Assembly (NCBI GenBank): GCA_038141525.1
Contig: JAYQIF010000001.1
Coordinates: 244,117-308,116, forward strand
Origin: BACL21 sp038141525
Lineage (GTDB): Bacteria > Bacteroidota > Bacteroidia > Flavobacteriales > Flavobacteriaceae
DNA length: 64,000 nt
Reading direction: 5' to 3'
Shown: piece by piece, positions 36,178 to 45,846 of the stretch
Numbering within the stretch: position 1 is the first letter of the stretch
Layout of the letters: each line of letters opens with the position of its first letter
Notes under the pieces: model-generated
Databases searched by the model: none
The model's input: only the letters and a program-made list of their open reading frames with translations
What the model was told of the DNA's origin: nothing
Translations under genes and position numbers: made by a program

Positions 36178-38790
36178 TTAGGCAATCATTTTTCGCGCCG
36201 CAATCAGTGCCTGTTGTAGTCCTTCAGGCTTTTTGCCTCCCGCCGTGGCAAAAAACGCTTGTCCTCCACCCCCGCCTTGAATGAGTTTTCCAAGTTCACG
36301 CACCACAGCCCCCGCATTGAGGGACTTAGCAGTCACCAGTGCTTCGGAAATATAACAGGTAAGCAGAGCCTTACCGTTGTGGCTGCTGCCAAAAATCAAA
36401 AATAAATCGTCTAGATTCTGTCCCATATTAAAGGCCAAATCCTTTTGTGCCGCTGCGTCCAAGTCGACCATGGCAGCAACAAATCGCACATCACCAACCA
36501 TCTCGGCCTCTTCTTTTAGACGCGCACCGAGACTGCTCGCTTTTTCGCGAATAAGTTGTTGATTTTGTTTGTTCAGAGCAGATAAATCATGCTGTAATTT
36601 TTCAATCGCTGCTATAGGGTCTTGGGCCTGATGCAGTAAACGTTGGACCTGTTTAAAGGCCGAAGCACGCTCTTCAAAGTAAGCCTTTGCGGCATGACCG
36701 GTAATGGCCTCGATACGACGAATACCGCTGGCCACGGCAGATTCCCCGGTAATGATAAAATGCCAAACATCGGTTGTATTGCTAACATGGGTCCCTCCAC
36801 AAAGCTCGAGCGACTTACCAAACTTAATCACACGGACTTTATCGTCGTACTTTTCACCAAACAGGGCCATAGCCCCCAGATCAATGGCCTCATCATAGGG
36901 CATTTGTCGGAATTCCTCTAAAGGCAAACCGTCGCGGATACGGGCATTGACATAGTCCTCTACCTGTTGCAACTCCTCATCGGTTAGCTTGGCAAAATGA
37001 GCAAAATCAAAACGCAAATACCCACTGTGTACCATGGACCCTTTTTGAGTCACATGGGTGCCAAGGACATGGCGCAGTGCCTCGTGTAACAAATGCGTCG
37101 CCGTATGATTGGATGCGGCGCGTAGGCGTTGTTTTTGGTCCACAACAGCCGTATGCACCTCCTTGGGGTGTCTCGGTAAGTTCTTAGCAATATGGACAAT
37201 CAAATTGTTTTCTTTTTTGGTGTCGATGATATAAACCACCTCACCATTTTCTGCCTCCAGATAACCCTTATCTCCTACTTGACCTCCACTTTCGGGATAG
37301 AATGGTGTCTTATCAAATACCAGCTGATACAACACACCGTCTTTTTTATTTTCAATTTTTCGATAACGCGTCAAATGAACTTTTTGACTCAACTCATCAT
37401 ACCCCAAAAATTCTTGCTGGTCAGACTGGAGTAACCACTGCCAATCTCCGGTATCCACCTTAGTGGCCGCTCGGGAACGATTTTTTTGTTTGTCTAATTC
37501 CCGATCAAAGCCGGTTTGATCCAATTCAAATCCTCGTTCGCGCAAGATCAGCGCAGTTAAATCGATTGGAAAACCATAGGTGTCATAGAGCTCAAATGCT
37601 TTAGCTCCTGACACAACCTTATCGGGACTTGATTCAATGACCTGTTCCAATAGAGCCAACCCTTGCTCGAGTGTACGCAAGAAAGAAATCTCCTCTTCTT
37701 TAATCACATTGTGAATCAGATTCTGCTCTCTAATGAGCTCAGGGAAAGACTCACCCATCATTTTGACTAGGGTGGCCACCAACTTGTAAATAAAGGGAGC
37801 TTCTGTGCCTAAAAAAGTATACCCATAGCGTATCGCGCGCCTTAAAATACGTCTGATGACGTAGCCCGCGCCAGAGTTACTGGGCAGCTGACCATCGGCA
37901 ATTGAAAAAGCCACAGCGCGCACGTGATCCGCAATGACGCGAATGGCGATATCCGTTTTCTCATCTTTACCATAGCGCTTATCGGTTATGGATTCGATGG
38001 TATCGATCAGCGGTGTAAACACATCCGTATCGTAGTTACTGGTTTTTTGTTGAAGCACCATACACAGGCGCTCAAACCCCATGCCTGTATCCACATGTTG
38101 GGCCGGTAATTTTTCTAGCGATCCATCGGCTTTGCGATTGAATTGCATGAAGACCAAATTCCAAATTTCCACAACAAGCGGGTGATCTTTGTTGACCAAA
38201 GCGGCACCAGGACTTGCATCGCGTTCCTTTTTAGGACGCAGATCTACGTGAATCTCACTACAAGGTCCACAAGGTCCTTGTTCTCCCATTTCCCAAAAAT
38301 TATCTTTCTTATTCCCATCAATAATATGGGATTCATCCACTAAATCGCGCCATATCTTGTAGGCCTCATGATCCTTTTCTAGTCCATCACTCTGGTCTCC
38401 CTGAAATACGGTCACGTACAGTGTGGTTTTATCGATATTATAAACCCGAGTGAGTAAATCCCATGCCCACTCAATGGCCTCTTGTTTGAAGTAATCACCA
38501 AAACTCCAATTGCCCAGCATCTCAAACATGGTGTGGTGATAGGTATCCATGCCCACTTCCTCGAGATCGTTGTGCTTACCGCTTACACGCAAACACTTTT
38601 GGGTATCGGTAATTCTGTTATGATCTGCCGCTTTATTGCCCAGGAAATACTCCTTGAATTGGTTCATTCCGGCATTGGTAAACATCAAAGTGGGGTCTCC
38701 CTGCACAACCATAGGCGCTGAGGGTACCACAGCATGTCCTTTGTCCTTGAAATAGTCTAAAAATTTTTGTCGGATTACTGCAGATGTCAT
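36178..38790 (-). CDS. alaS: alanyl-tRNA synthetase
   Basis: Class II synthetase, 870 residues. Catalytic core (VPSAPMVVQGDPTLMFTNAGMNQFKEYFLG; motif 2 near CLRVSGKHNDLEEVGMDTYHHTMFEMLGNWSFGDYF), editing domain with HTATHLLHEALR and CGGTHVSNT, and C-terminal GGGGGQAFFATAGGK. Intact. A TATTTTTG element on the minus strand at 38882-38889 is a likely promoter. Confidence 0.96.
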   Translation of the reverse strand: MTSAVIRQKFLDYFKDKGHAVVPSAPMVVQGDPTLMFTNAGMNQFKEYFLGNKAADHNRITDTQKCLRVSGKHNDLEEVGMDTYHHTMFEMLGNWSFGDYFKQEAIEWAWDLLTRVYNIDKTTLYVTVFQGDQSDGLEKDHEAYKIWRDLVDESHIIDGNKKDNFWEMGEQGPCGPCSEIHVDLRPKKERDASPGAALVNKDHPLVVEIWNLVFMQFNRKADGSLEKLPAQHVDTGMGFERLCMVLQQKTSNYDTDVFTPLIDTIESITDKRYGKDEKTDIAIRVIADHVRAVAFSIADGQLPSNSGAGYVIRRILRRAIRYGYTFLGTEAPFIYKLVATLVKMMGESFPELIREQNLIHNVIKEEEISFLRTLEQGLALLEQVIESSPDKVVSGAKAFELYDTYGFPIDLTALILRERGFELDQTGFDRELDKQKNRSRAATKVDTGDWQWLLQSDQQEFLGYDELSQKVHLTRYRKIENKKDGVLYQLVFDKTPFYPESGGQVGDKGYLEAENGEVVYIIDTKKENNLIVHIAKNLPRHPKEVHTAVVDQKQRLRAASNHTATHLLHEALRHVLGTHVTQKGSMVHSGYLRFDFAHFAKLTDEELQQVEDYVNARIRDGLPLEEFRQMPYDEAIDLGAMALFGEKYDDKVRVIKFGKSLELCGGTHVSNTTDVWHFIITGESAVASGIRRIEAITGHAAKAYFEERASAFKQVQRLLHQAQDPIAAIEKLQHDLSALNKQNQQLIREKASSLGARLKEEAEMVGDVRFVAAMVDLDAAAQKDLAFNMGQNLDDLFLIFGSSHNGKALLTCYISEALVTAKSLNAGAVVRELGKLIQGGGGGQAFFATAGGKKPEGLQQALIAARKMIA

Positions 38791-38837
38791 ATTTCTGTGT
38801 TCTGGTAGTCAGGATACTGAGTCTGACAAACAATTTC

Positions 38838-38845
38838 TATCTTTG
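38838..38845 (+). promoter_or_regulatory. -7 element TATCTTTG before M23 peptidase gene
   Basis: Exact TAnnTTTG match 58 bases before the ATG at 38904. No convincing -33 element. Confidence 0.5.
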
Positions 38846-38881
38846 CCTTGCGTTAAACTCAGAAACCACTAGATTTAATCG

Positions 38882-38889
38882 CAAAAATA
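38882..38889 (-). promoter_or_regulatory. -7 element TATTTTTG for alaS
   Basis: Exact TAnnTTTG on the minus strand, about 90 bases upstream of the alaS start, divergent from and interleaved with the peptidase promoter. Confidence 0.45.
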
Positions 38890-38903
38890 GAACTTTTTAA
38901 ATT

Positions 38904-39881
38904 ATGTCTAAGGTAAAATATTACTACGACCCGCAAACGCTTTCGTATCGAAAAATCAAACCCAAACGCGGTCGAAAAATTGGTGTGTTTTTCTTGAGCA
39001 TAATCGGTATTGTGCTCAGTGGTTTTTTGCTCCTGATTGCCTACATTAATTTTCCGAGTTTAGAAACACCCAAAGAGCGAGAGTTGCGCCGTGAAATCGC
39101 TCAACTCGAGCTACAATATGACTTACTGAACAAAAAAATGGACCAGGCCGAGGTGGTCCTTGACCAACTCGCCCAAAGGGACAATAATCTCTACCGCACT
39201 TACTTTGAAACTAACCCGATTCCAGAGGAGCAGCGCAAAGCAGGATTTGGCGGGGTAAATCGTTATCGTGATCTAGAGGGGTTTGACCATTCTGAACTTT
39301 TGCGCTCCACAAGTGAGCGCTTGGATGTCTTGACCAAACAAATTGTTGTGCAATCGCGCTCTTTAGATGAAATTGCCAGAATGGCGGCTGCCAAAGAAAA
39401 ACTGCTTGAGGCCATCCCGGCCATTCAACCCGTGAATAATGAAGACCTCACACGAATGGCTTCAGGATTTGGCTATCGGCGACACCCCTTTACAAAAGCC
39501 AGAAAATTTCATTAGGGCATGGATTTTACCGCGCCCCGCGGGACGCCGATATACGCCACTGGGGATGGGGTTGTCAAGCGGGCAGACAATCGCTCTACTG
39601 GGTTTGGCAAACACATCCGTATCGATCACGGGTTTGGTTATGTGAGTATATACGCCCATTTATTTAAATACAACGTGCGCCGAGGACAACGTGTAAAACG
39701 CGGTGATTTAATTGGATTTGTCGGGAGTACCGGACGCAGCGAGGCACCTCATTTACACTATGAAATCCACAAGGACCGCCGCCGCATCAATCCGATTAAC
39801 TTTTACTACGGTAATTTAACCCCCGAAGAATACGCCAAAATGCTGGCTTTAGCCCAGCAAGAAAATCAATCTCTGGATTAA
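38904..39881 (+). CDS. M23-family peptidoglycan endopeptidase, internal TAG
   Basis: Cuts peptidoglycan cross-bridges. N-terminal cytoplasmic tail, one membrane helix (about 27-48, IGVFFLSIIGIVLSGFLLLIA), coiled coil (about 58-90) and a C-terminal LytM domain with FGYRRHPF, APRGTPIYATGDG and HLHYEIH. An in-frame TAG (39513-39515) sits inside the zinc motif H-x-G-x-D, reading KFH-stop-GMDFTAP; the frame is open on both sides to 325 codons. This is a base substitution, not an indel; TGG (Trp), GAG or AAG would fit family sequences. TAG is an ordinary stop elsewhere in this window (9245 gene). Confidence 0.8.
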
Positions 39882-40207
39882 TGCATCTCAATCTACCAGA
39901 TAAGCGTTATTACAGCATAGGCGAATTGGCTAAAGCTTTTGAGGTCAACACTTCTTTGATCCGGTTCTGGGAAAAGGAATTTGACATTCTCAAGCCAAAA
40001 AAAAATGCCAAAGGCAATAGAAAGTTTACCCCAGAGGATGTTCAAAGCCTCTCGCAAATCTATCACCTTGTCAAAGAACGGGGCTTTACCCTAGAGGGAG
40101 CCAAAACACACCTCAGACAACAAAAAGGGCAGAAAGACAATTTTGACATGATTCAAAAACTAGAATCCATTAAGGCACAACTGCTGCGCATTAAAGATCA
40201 ACTGTAA
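39881..40207 (+). CDS. MerR-family transcriptional regulator
   Basis: 108 residues: winged-helix MerR DNA-binding domain (RYYSIGELAKAFEVNTSLIRFWEKEFDIL ... RKFTPEDVQSLSQIYHLVKERGFTLEGAKTHLR) followed by a short coiled coil. There is no effector domain. Start overlaps the peptidase stop by one base, so the two are co-translated. Targets unknown. Confidence 0.88.
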   Translation: MHLNLPDKRYYSIGELAKAFEVNTSLIRFWEKEFDILKPKKNAKGNRKFTPEDVQSLSQIYHLVKERGFTLEGAKTHLRQQKGQKDNFDMIQKLESIKAQLLRIKDQL

Positions 40208-40248
40208 CAGATTTGTCCTGTTACATTGTGCGCACAAAATTTACGGGA

Positions 40249-41549
40249 TTATTTTTTGCGTAGATACACCGTTATGGGCACCCCATGAAAATCGAAATGT
40301 TCCCGTAGCTTATTTTCTAAAAAGCGCTTGTATGGGTCTTTTACGTATTGGGGTAAATTCGCAAAAAAAGCAAAACTCGGATAGGGCGTCGGAAGCTGTG
40401 TACAGAATTTAATTTTGACGTACTTGCCCTTGATCGAAGGTGGCGGTGTCGTCTGTATGATGGGCAGCATCACGTCATTGAGGCGACTTGTCTTCACTTT
40501 TTACTGCGATTTTCATAAACCGCGACGGCCGTCTCAATGGCCTTAAAGATACGTTGTTTGGATAGAGCACTCATGAAGACAATGGGCACGTCGACAAAGG
40601 GCTCACATTGTTTTTTGATGTATTGCTCCATAGCTTTGGTGGTCGTGTTGTCTTTTTCAACCAGGTCCCATTTGTTGGCCAAAATCACCACCCCCTTATT
40701 GTTGCGCTGAGCCAACCAAAAAATATTCTGCACCTGGCCATCGAAGCCGCGTGTGGCGTCAAAAACCAAAAGCACCACATCACAATGTTCGATAGCCCGA
40801 ACACTACGCATGACACTGTAAAACTCAAGATCTTCTTTGACCTTACTTTTCTTGCGAATACCGGCTGTATCTACAAGATTAAAATCAAAACCAAAACGAT
40901 TGTATTGAGTGTCAATACTGTCCCGAGTCGTCCCCGCGATATCCGTGACCACAAAGCGATCTTCACCGACAAGAGCATTGATAAAAGATGATTTTCCGGC
41001 ATTGGGACGTCCCACGACTGCAAAGCGCGGCAGCTCTGACTCCTTATTTTCTGAGTGCTCTGGCAGTGCTTCGGCCACAGCATCGAGTAAATCACCCGTG
41101 CCGCTGCCATTGATGCTGGAAATAGTGAAGTATTGTTCCACACCCAAGGCGTAAAATTCTACAGCATCCTGTTGTCGATTGGCGCTATCGACCTTGTTCA
41201 CTGCTAAAAAATAAGGCTTTTTGCTTCGTCTTAAAAGTTGTGCCACTTCTTGATCCATACCCGTAATTCCATGGGTCACATCAACCATAAAAATAATGAC
41301 ATCCGCCTCATCGATGGCCAGTTCGACTTGTTTGTCGATTTCCTCCTCAAAAATATCATCGCTCCCCACGACATAACCTCCAGTATCAATGAGCGAAAAA
41401 CTCTTTCCGTTCCAATCGCTTTTTCCATAATGACGGTCCCGGGTTACCCCACTTACAGCGTCCACGATGGCCTCGCGTCTTTGAATTAAACGATTAAAAA
41501 AGGTGGATTTACCGACATTAGGCCGTCCGACTATGGCAACAATACTCAT
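40249..41549 (-). CDS. der: ribosome biogenesis GTPase Der (frame broken near 40498)
   Basis: Essential 50S assembly GTPase with two G domains. G1 GRPNVGKST and G3 DTGG, G4 NKVD; second domain GRPNAGKSS, DTAG, NKWD. The open frame stops at 40494 after ENRSKK. The C-terminal KH-like domain (VKTSRLNDVMLPIIQTTPPP ... HFDFHGVPITVYLRKK) is in the next frame. One A added to the A5 run (40498-40502) joins them, 433 residues, the normal size. An essential gene broken in this way is strong evidence of sequencing error. Confidence 0.93.
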
Positions 41550-41611
41550 AATAAAAATTTCGGTGCAAAGTTAGTGGATAAAAGCGGGATTGAGTGTGGT
41601 CATGTCCTCTT

Positions 41612-42496
41612 TTACTGAGCGTCATAACCAAATCGACGTAATTGTTTTGGGTCATTGCGCCAATTCTTATTGACTTTGACCACCAGTTTTATAAAAATCT
41701 GCTTTCCAAAAAATCGCTCGAGATCCTTGCGAGCCTCAATACCGACCCACTTTAACGGTTGACCTTTATGTCCGATAATGATTCCTTTTTGGGATTCACG
41801 CTCTACCATGATTATAGATCGAATGCGAATTATCTGGTCATCCTCGAAGAATTCCTCGGTGTCTATTTCAACAGAATAAGGAATTTCTTTTTTGTACTGC
41901 AGTAGGATCTTTTCGCGAATAATCTCATTGACAAAAAACCGTTCAGGCTTATCGGTGAGTTGGTCTTTTGGATAAAATTCAGGCGACTCAGGAAGTAAGG
42001 CAACAATGCGCTCAAAAACTTCAGCAACACCAAAATTCTCTGTGGCTGAAATACCAAATACCTCTGCGTTAGGCACTTTTACTTTCCAATAAGCTACAGC
42101 TTCTTTGAGTTTGTCTTCATTGCCCAAATCGATTTTGTTGAGTAAAAGCAGCACGGGTATCTTGGCGTTATTGATGCGCTGAAAAAATGCGTCATCTTTC
42201 AAATCCTTTTCGCCAAGTTCAACCATATAAATCAAGACATCAGCATCATCAAAGGCCGACTTTACAAACTCCATCATATGTGACTGAAGTGCATAAGCAG
42301 GCTTGATGATTCCTGGTGTGTCGCTAAAGACCGCTTGAAAATCCGCTCCATTGACAATACCGAGTATTCTGTGACGTGTGGTTTGGGCCTTACTGGTAAT
42401 GATCGACAGGCGTTCCCCGACAAAGGCGTTCATTAGGGTACTCTTACCCACATTGGGGTTTCCGATGATGTTGACAAATCCAGCGCGATGGGCCAT
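41612..42496 (-). CDS. era: GTPase Era
   Basis: Binds the 3' end of 16S rRNA during 30S maturation. 294 residues. G1 GNPNVGKSTL, G2/G3 region and DTPGI, G4 NKID, then the C-terminal KH domain with VERESQKGIIIGHKGQPLKWVGIEARKDLERFF. Intact, downstream of the beta-glucan operon in the same direction and 34 bases from its last stop. Confidence 0.95.
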   Translation of the reverse strand: MAHRAGFVNIIGNPNVGKSTLMNAFVGERLSIITSKAQTTRHRILGIVNGADFQAVFSDTPGIIKPAYALQSHMMEFVKSAFDDADVLIYMVELGEKDLKDDAFFQRINNAKIPVLLLLNKIDLGNEDKLKEAVAYWKVKVPNAEVFGISATENFGVAEVFERIVALLPESPEFYPKDQLTDKPERFFVNEIIREKILLQYKKEIPYSVEIDTEEFFEDDQIIRIRSIIMVERESQKGIIIGHKGQPLKWVGIEARKDLERFFGKQIFIKLVVKVNKNWRNDPKQLRRFGYDAQ

Positions 42497-42530
42497 AATG
42501 CAAATTTTGACAAAGTTACGTCAAGTTTCC

Positions 42531-43466
42531 TTAGCGCTTGTAACCGGCCTTTAACAATGCTCTTTTAGGCTCGCGCGAGACCGCGTAGAGCCCCCAGTGT
42601 TTTTCGGGCTCATTGGGGTCATCAGAACCTTTCCAGGGCTCATCAAAGGCTTCAAACCAAAAAACCAACACCTTGGATTCTCGAGCCCATCGATTTAAGG
42701 CTTGATAATAGGTTTTCTGGGCCATGGGATGAGCAAAATGCACCGGAATTCCCTTGCCATTCGCTGTTGTAGGCCAACCCGCTTCAGTAATAATAACAGG
42801 CTTATTGGGGTACTTTTTGGTAATCTTTTGATAATCGCTTTGAGTCACTCCAAGCGCCTGATCAATATCTTGAAACTCCCAAACAGGGTAGGTATGTATC
42901 GAAATAAAATCCACATGCTCTACTAAGGGCTCCATGCTGTCCAGCCAGGGCACATAATTATCGCAAACCGTAACCGGTTGCTGACATTGGGCTTTGACGG
43001 CCAAAACATAGGTTTTAATTTGATCTACCGAGACCAAATGATCCGTCCAGGAGACACAAGCCTCATTACCCACAGCTAAAGCAAAAATACGCTCGGGATA
43101 CAGGCCTGCAATGTGAATTAAATCGTCTATTTGCTGACGGTTTTTCTGCTTGTTGGCCTTCAAAATTTCTGTCGGATAAACTCCAGAGTCCCAACCACAG
43201 TCCGGATTGTTTTCTTCAGCCTCAAGATAGGCCCCAATCATGACCTTGAGCGGGATATCTTCTTTTTGGAGTATTTCGAGAACCATTTTGGTATGGTCAT
43301 CGACACTGTACAGGCGTATGTAAGAAAAATGCTGAGCCACCAAAAGCAAGTCTTGCTTAACTTCTTGATAGGTAGGAATGGGACCCCCTGGAAATTGATT
43401 TTCTCGATATCCAGAATAACACACTCCTGGCCCAGCATTTATGGAAAATAATTGATCGTAATGCAA
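42531..43466 (-). CDS. GH17 family beta-1,3-glucanase-like protein, no signal peptide
   Basis: About 311 residues from a TTG at 43466 (LHYDQLFSINAGPGVCYSGYREN). The frame is open further, to 43631, but there it overlaps the preceding gene. Acid/base Glu in ALAVGNEACVSW, nucleophile Glu in PVIITEAGWPTT, and FWFEAFDEPWKGSDDPNEPEKHWGLY. No signal peptide, hence probably cytoplasmic. Last gene of the operon. It likely hydrolyses or transglycosylates beta-1,3-glucan oligomers; the exact activity (EC 3.2.1.39 type versus transferase) is not decided by sequence. Confidence 0.85.
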   Translation of the reverse strand: MHYDQLFSINAGPGVCYSGYRENQFPGGPIPTYQEVKQDLLLVAQHFSYIRLYSVDDHTKMVLEILQKEDIPLKVMIGAYLEAEENNPDCGWDSGVYPTEILKANKQKNRQQIDDLIHIAGLYPERIFALAVGNEACVSWTDHLVSVDQIKTYVLAVKAQCQQPVTVCDNYVPWLDSMEPLVEHVDFISIHTYPVWEFQDIDQALGVTQSDYQKITKKYPNKPVIITEAGWPTTANGKGIPVHFAHPMAQKTYYQALNRWARESKVLVFWFEAFDEPWKGSDDPNEPEKHWGLYAVSREPKRALLKAGYKR

Positions 43467-43501
43467 GGCAATAATTCTTTGACTTCGCCGAAAGATACGG
43501 A

Positions 43502-44386
43502 TTAAAACTTCAACTGCTCGTTTTGATCCCAAAGACCCCAGTAAGCGCCAACAGCTCCTTCTGCGTCGACTTTCCAAGACTCGTCGAATGCCGCAAAATA
43601 GAACATTTCTATGCCCTCGGTTTGTGACCATGTCTGGGCATTAATGAAATATTTCAAAGCATTTTCATAACCCGGTACTGCAGCACCAAGTGCTTCCCCC
43701 TCACTGGGCCATCCCGTTTCTGTAATGATCACTTTTTTACCGGGAGCGGCGGCTTGGGCTTGGTAGTACATTTGCTTCATGTAGAGCAGAGAATAATCGA
43801 TACCACAGCCCTCCCAATAAGGATAGCAGTTGGCCAAAATCACATCACATGCCTCTGTAATTTTTGGCCGGTTGGTGAACTCGTAATAGGCATCAACATA
43901 ACCTACAGGCGTCTCTGGCAAGGCCTTCTTTACACGATTAATGTAGTCCACAAGAGTATCTTCCTCTAGTTCTTTGCGATACATCACCTCATTGCCCACG
44001 GCTGCCACATCGACATAACCCTGCTTGGTCAATGCGATTAATGCCTCAATCTCCTCTTCATTTTTTTCTAAATCATCCCCTAGCCAAGCACCGACCAAGG
44101 TATTTAACCCATATTCCCTTGCCAAAACCGGTATTTGCTCATTTCCTTGGGTACAAGAAAATACCCTAATCCATTTGGTGTACGGTTGTAACAAGGCCAA
44201 TTTTCGTCTGATTTGTGCCTCAGAAATAGGATCTCCTGGTTTTTGAGCCCCCTCATAGGGGCTGAAGCAAATTCCGTGCATTTTCTCATTGAGCAAAACC
44301 CGACTTTGCTCTTGTAACCCCTTACGATCTAAAGCATTGACCTCTACTCCGGCCAAAGACATCATCTTTTCTTCTCTGTATGACAT
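43502..44386 (-). CDS. GH17 family beta-glucanase-like protein, no signal peptide
   Basis: 294 residues. KMHGICFSPYEGAQKPGDP at the N-terminus is the family's first strand. Acid/base Glu in VAAVGNEVMYR and nucleophile Glu in VIITETGWPSEG; MFYFAAFDESWK near the end. No signal peptide. Divergent from the other two GH17 proteins (shorter, no DEPWK motif), suggesting a different chain-length preference. 22 bases after the symporter gene. Confidence 0.87.
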   Translation of the reverse strand: MSYREEKMMSLAGVEVNALDRKGLQEQSRVLLNEKMHGICFSPYEGAQKPGDPISEAQIRRKLALLQPYTKWIRVFSCTQGNEQIPVLAREYGLNTLVGAWLGDDLEKNEEEIEALIALTKQGYVDVAAVGNEVMYRKELEEDTLVDYINRVKKALPETPVGYVDAYYEFTNRPKITEACDVILANCYPYWEGCGIDYSLLYMKQMYYQAQAAAPGKKVIITETGWPSEGEALGAAVPGYENALKYFINAQTWSQTEGIEMFYFAAFDESWKVDAEGAVGAYWGLWDQNEQLKF

Positions 44387-44408
44387 GAATTATAAATTAA
44401 ATTTTTGT

Positions 44409-45831
44409 TTATGAATTTTTTCGTTTTTCCAATTTTGTTTTGATTTCTTGGGCCTTTTCTTCGGTGATGTCATAACTCTTCATGATCCAAATCGCCCCGA
44501 TTACCCCTGCGATTGGTAAGAATGTGTAAAACAAGCGCATCCCAGTAACAGCAGACTCGGTTACATTTTCAGCATCAAACCCAACTACGGATAGGATAAA
44601 TCCTCCAAGTAGGGCCGCAATACCAAAACCTAATTTCACCATCCACCAGTATACAGCGCCCAAAACTCCTTCGCGGCGTTTACCAGTTTGAAGCTCGTCT
44701 AAATCGCAAACATCCGCTGTCATACTCATCATGATGGTAAATAAACTCCCGATACCAAAAGAGTGAAACGGTAAGGCAAACAAGAACAAATACGGTTTTC
44801 CTGGCACAAACAGAAACCAAAATAGAATATAGCCTATGATCGAGATCAACTGAGAGACGATAAAGGCCTTCTTTTTTACCCATCTTTTTGGACATGCGAG
44901 TAATGATGGGAATAACTAAAAACGTCGTCACCAAAGCACCGACCGAACCGTGAAGCGCTGGCCAGTTACCCGCACTGGCTGGATCACTATTAAACAGATA
45001 ATGCACAATGATCAAAAAAGTGTAGGCAGCAATGACATTGAACGAATTAAAAATTAAAAAAGTTGCCCCGGCAATCTTACGAAATTGAGGGATTTTAAAG
45101 GCCTCGAAAGCAGAGGTAAAAATACCCCTGATACTCTTAAGGACCTGTGGCGCGCTGATGGGTTGAAAATCTTCGCGATCTAGGGTCGATTTACTCTTGA
45201 GGAAAATAGCGGGAATCAAGGCAAATATGGTGCACGGTATGGCTACCCAAATCGCCAAATCACCAACGCCCGGATCTGCGCCTTCTGGAAACCATGAGGG
45301 GTCATAGAGAATTACCCAAAACCAAGGGGCGATGACCCAAGCCCATTGTCCAATAAATTGGGCCACTGCCATGATTTCCGTCCGCTCATGAAAATCTTCA
45401 CTGATTTCATAGCCCATGGCCACATAAGGTACACTGAAAATGGTAAGCCCTAAATAAAAGACCAAAGACCAACTCAAAAAGTAGATGAAATTATAGACCA
45501 CTCCATCGTCTTTATGCAGTTGCCACATGGCGATATAGGAAAGCCCCATGATTAAAGCACCAATGAGCACATATTGTCGTCTACGGCCCCATTTGGATTT
45601 GGTGTTATCTGAGACAAATCCCATGATGGGGTCAGTAATGGCATCAAAAATTCTGGGGACAAATTGTATCACACCCCAAAGTATGGCAGCAAAACCCAAA
45701 TCTTGTACCAGCACAATGATAAATACCCCTAAGGCTGCGGGAAACATTTGATTGGCGAGCATTCCAAAGCCAAAAGCAATTTTTTGGCCCATTGAGACGC
45801 TCTTTTTTGGCATTAATTTCACATCTGTCAT
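44409..45831 (-). CDS. glycoside-pentoside-hexuronide:cation symporter (frame broken near 44875)
   Basis: MFS/GPH family inner-membrane sugar carrier, 12 helices expected. DAITDPIMGFVSDNTKSKWGRRRQY is the MelB-type signature. The frame stops at 44680 and the last third (KAFIVSQLISIIGYILFWFLF ... MTADVCDLDELQTGKRREGV) is in another frame. A5 for A6 at 44872-44877 gives KKMGKKKAFIVSQL and 473 residues. It is the only transporter in the operon and presumably imports beta-glucan oligosaccharides or glucose. Confidence 0.85.
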
Positions 45832-45846
45832 AGTCGTAGTTGTTTG

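Noticed and set aside
40226..40237. TTGTGCGCACAA palindrome between convergent MerR gene and der
   Set aside because: Short, no T-tract; could be a weak hairpin but cannot be supported as a terminator.
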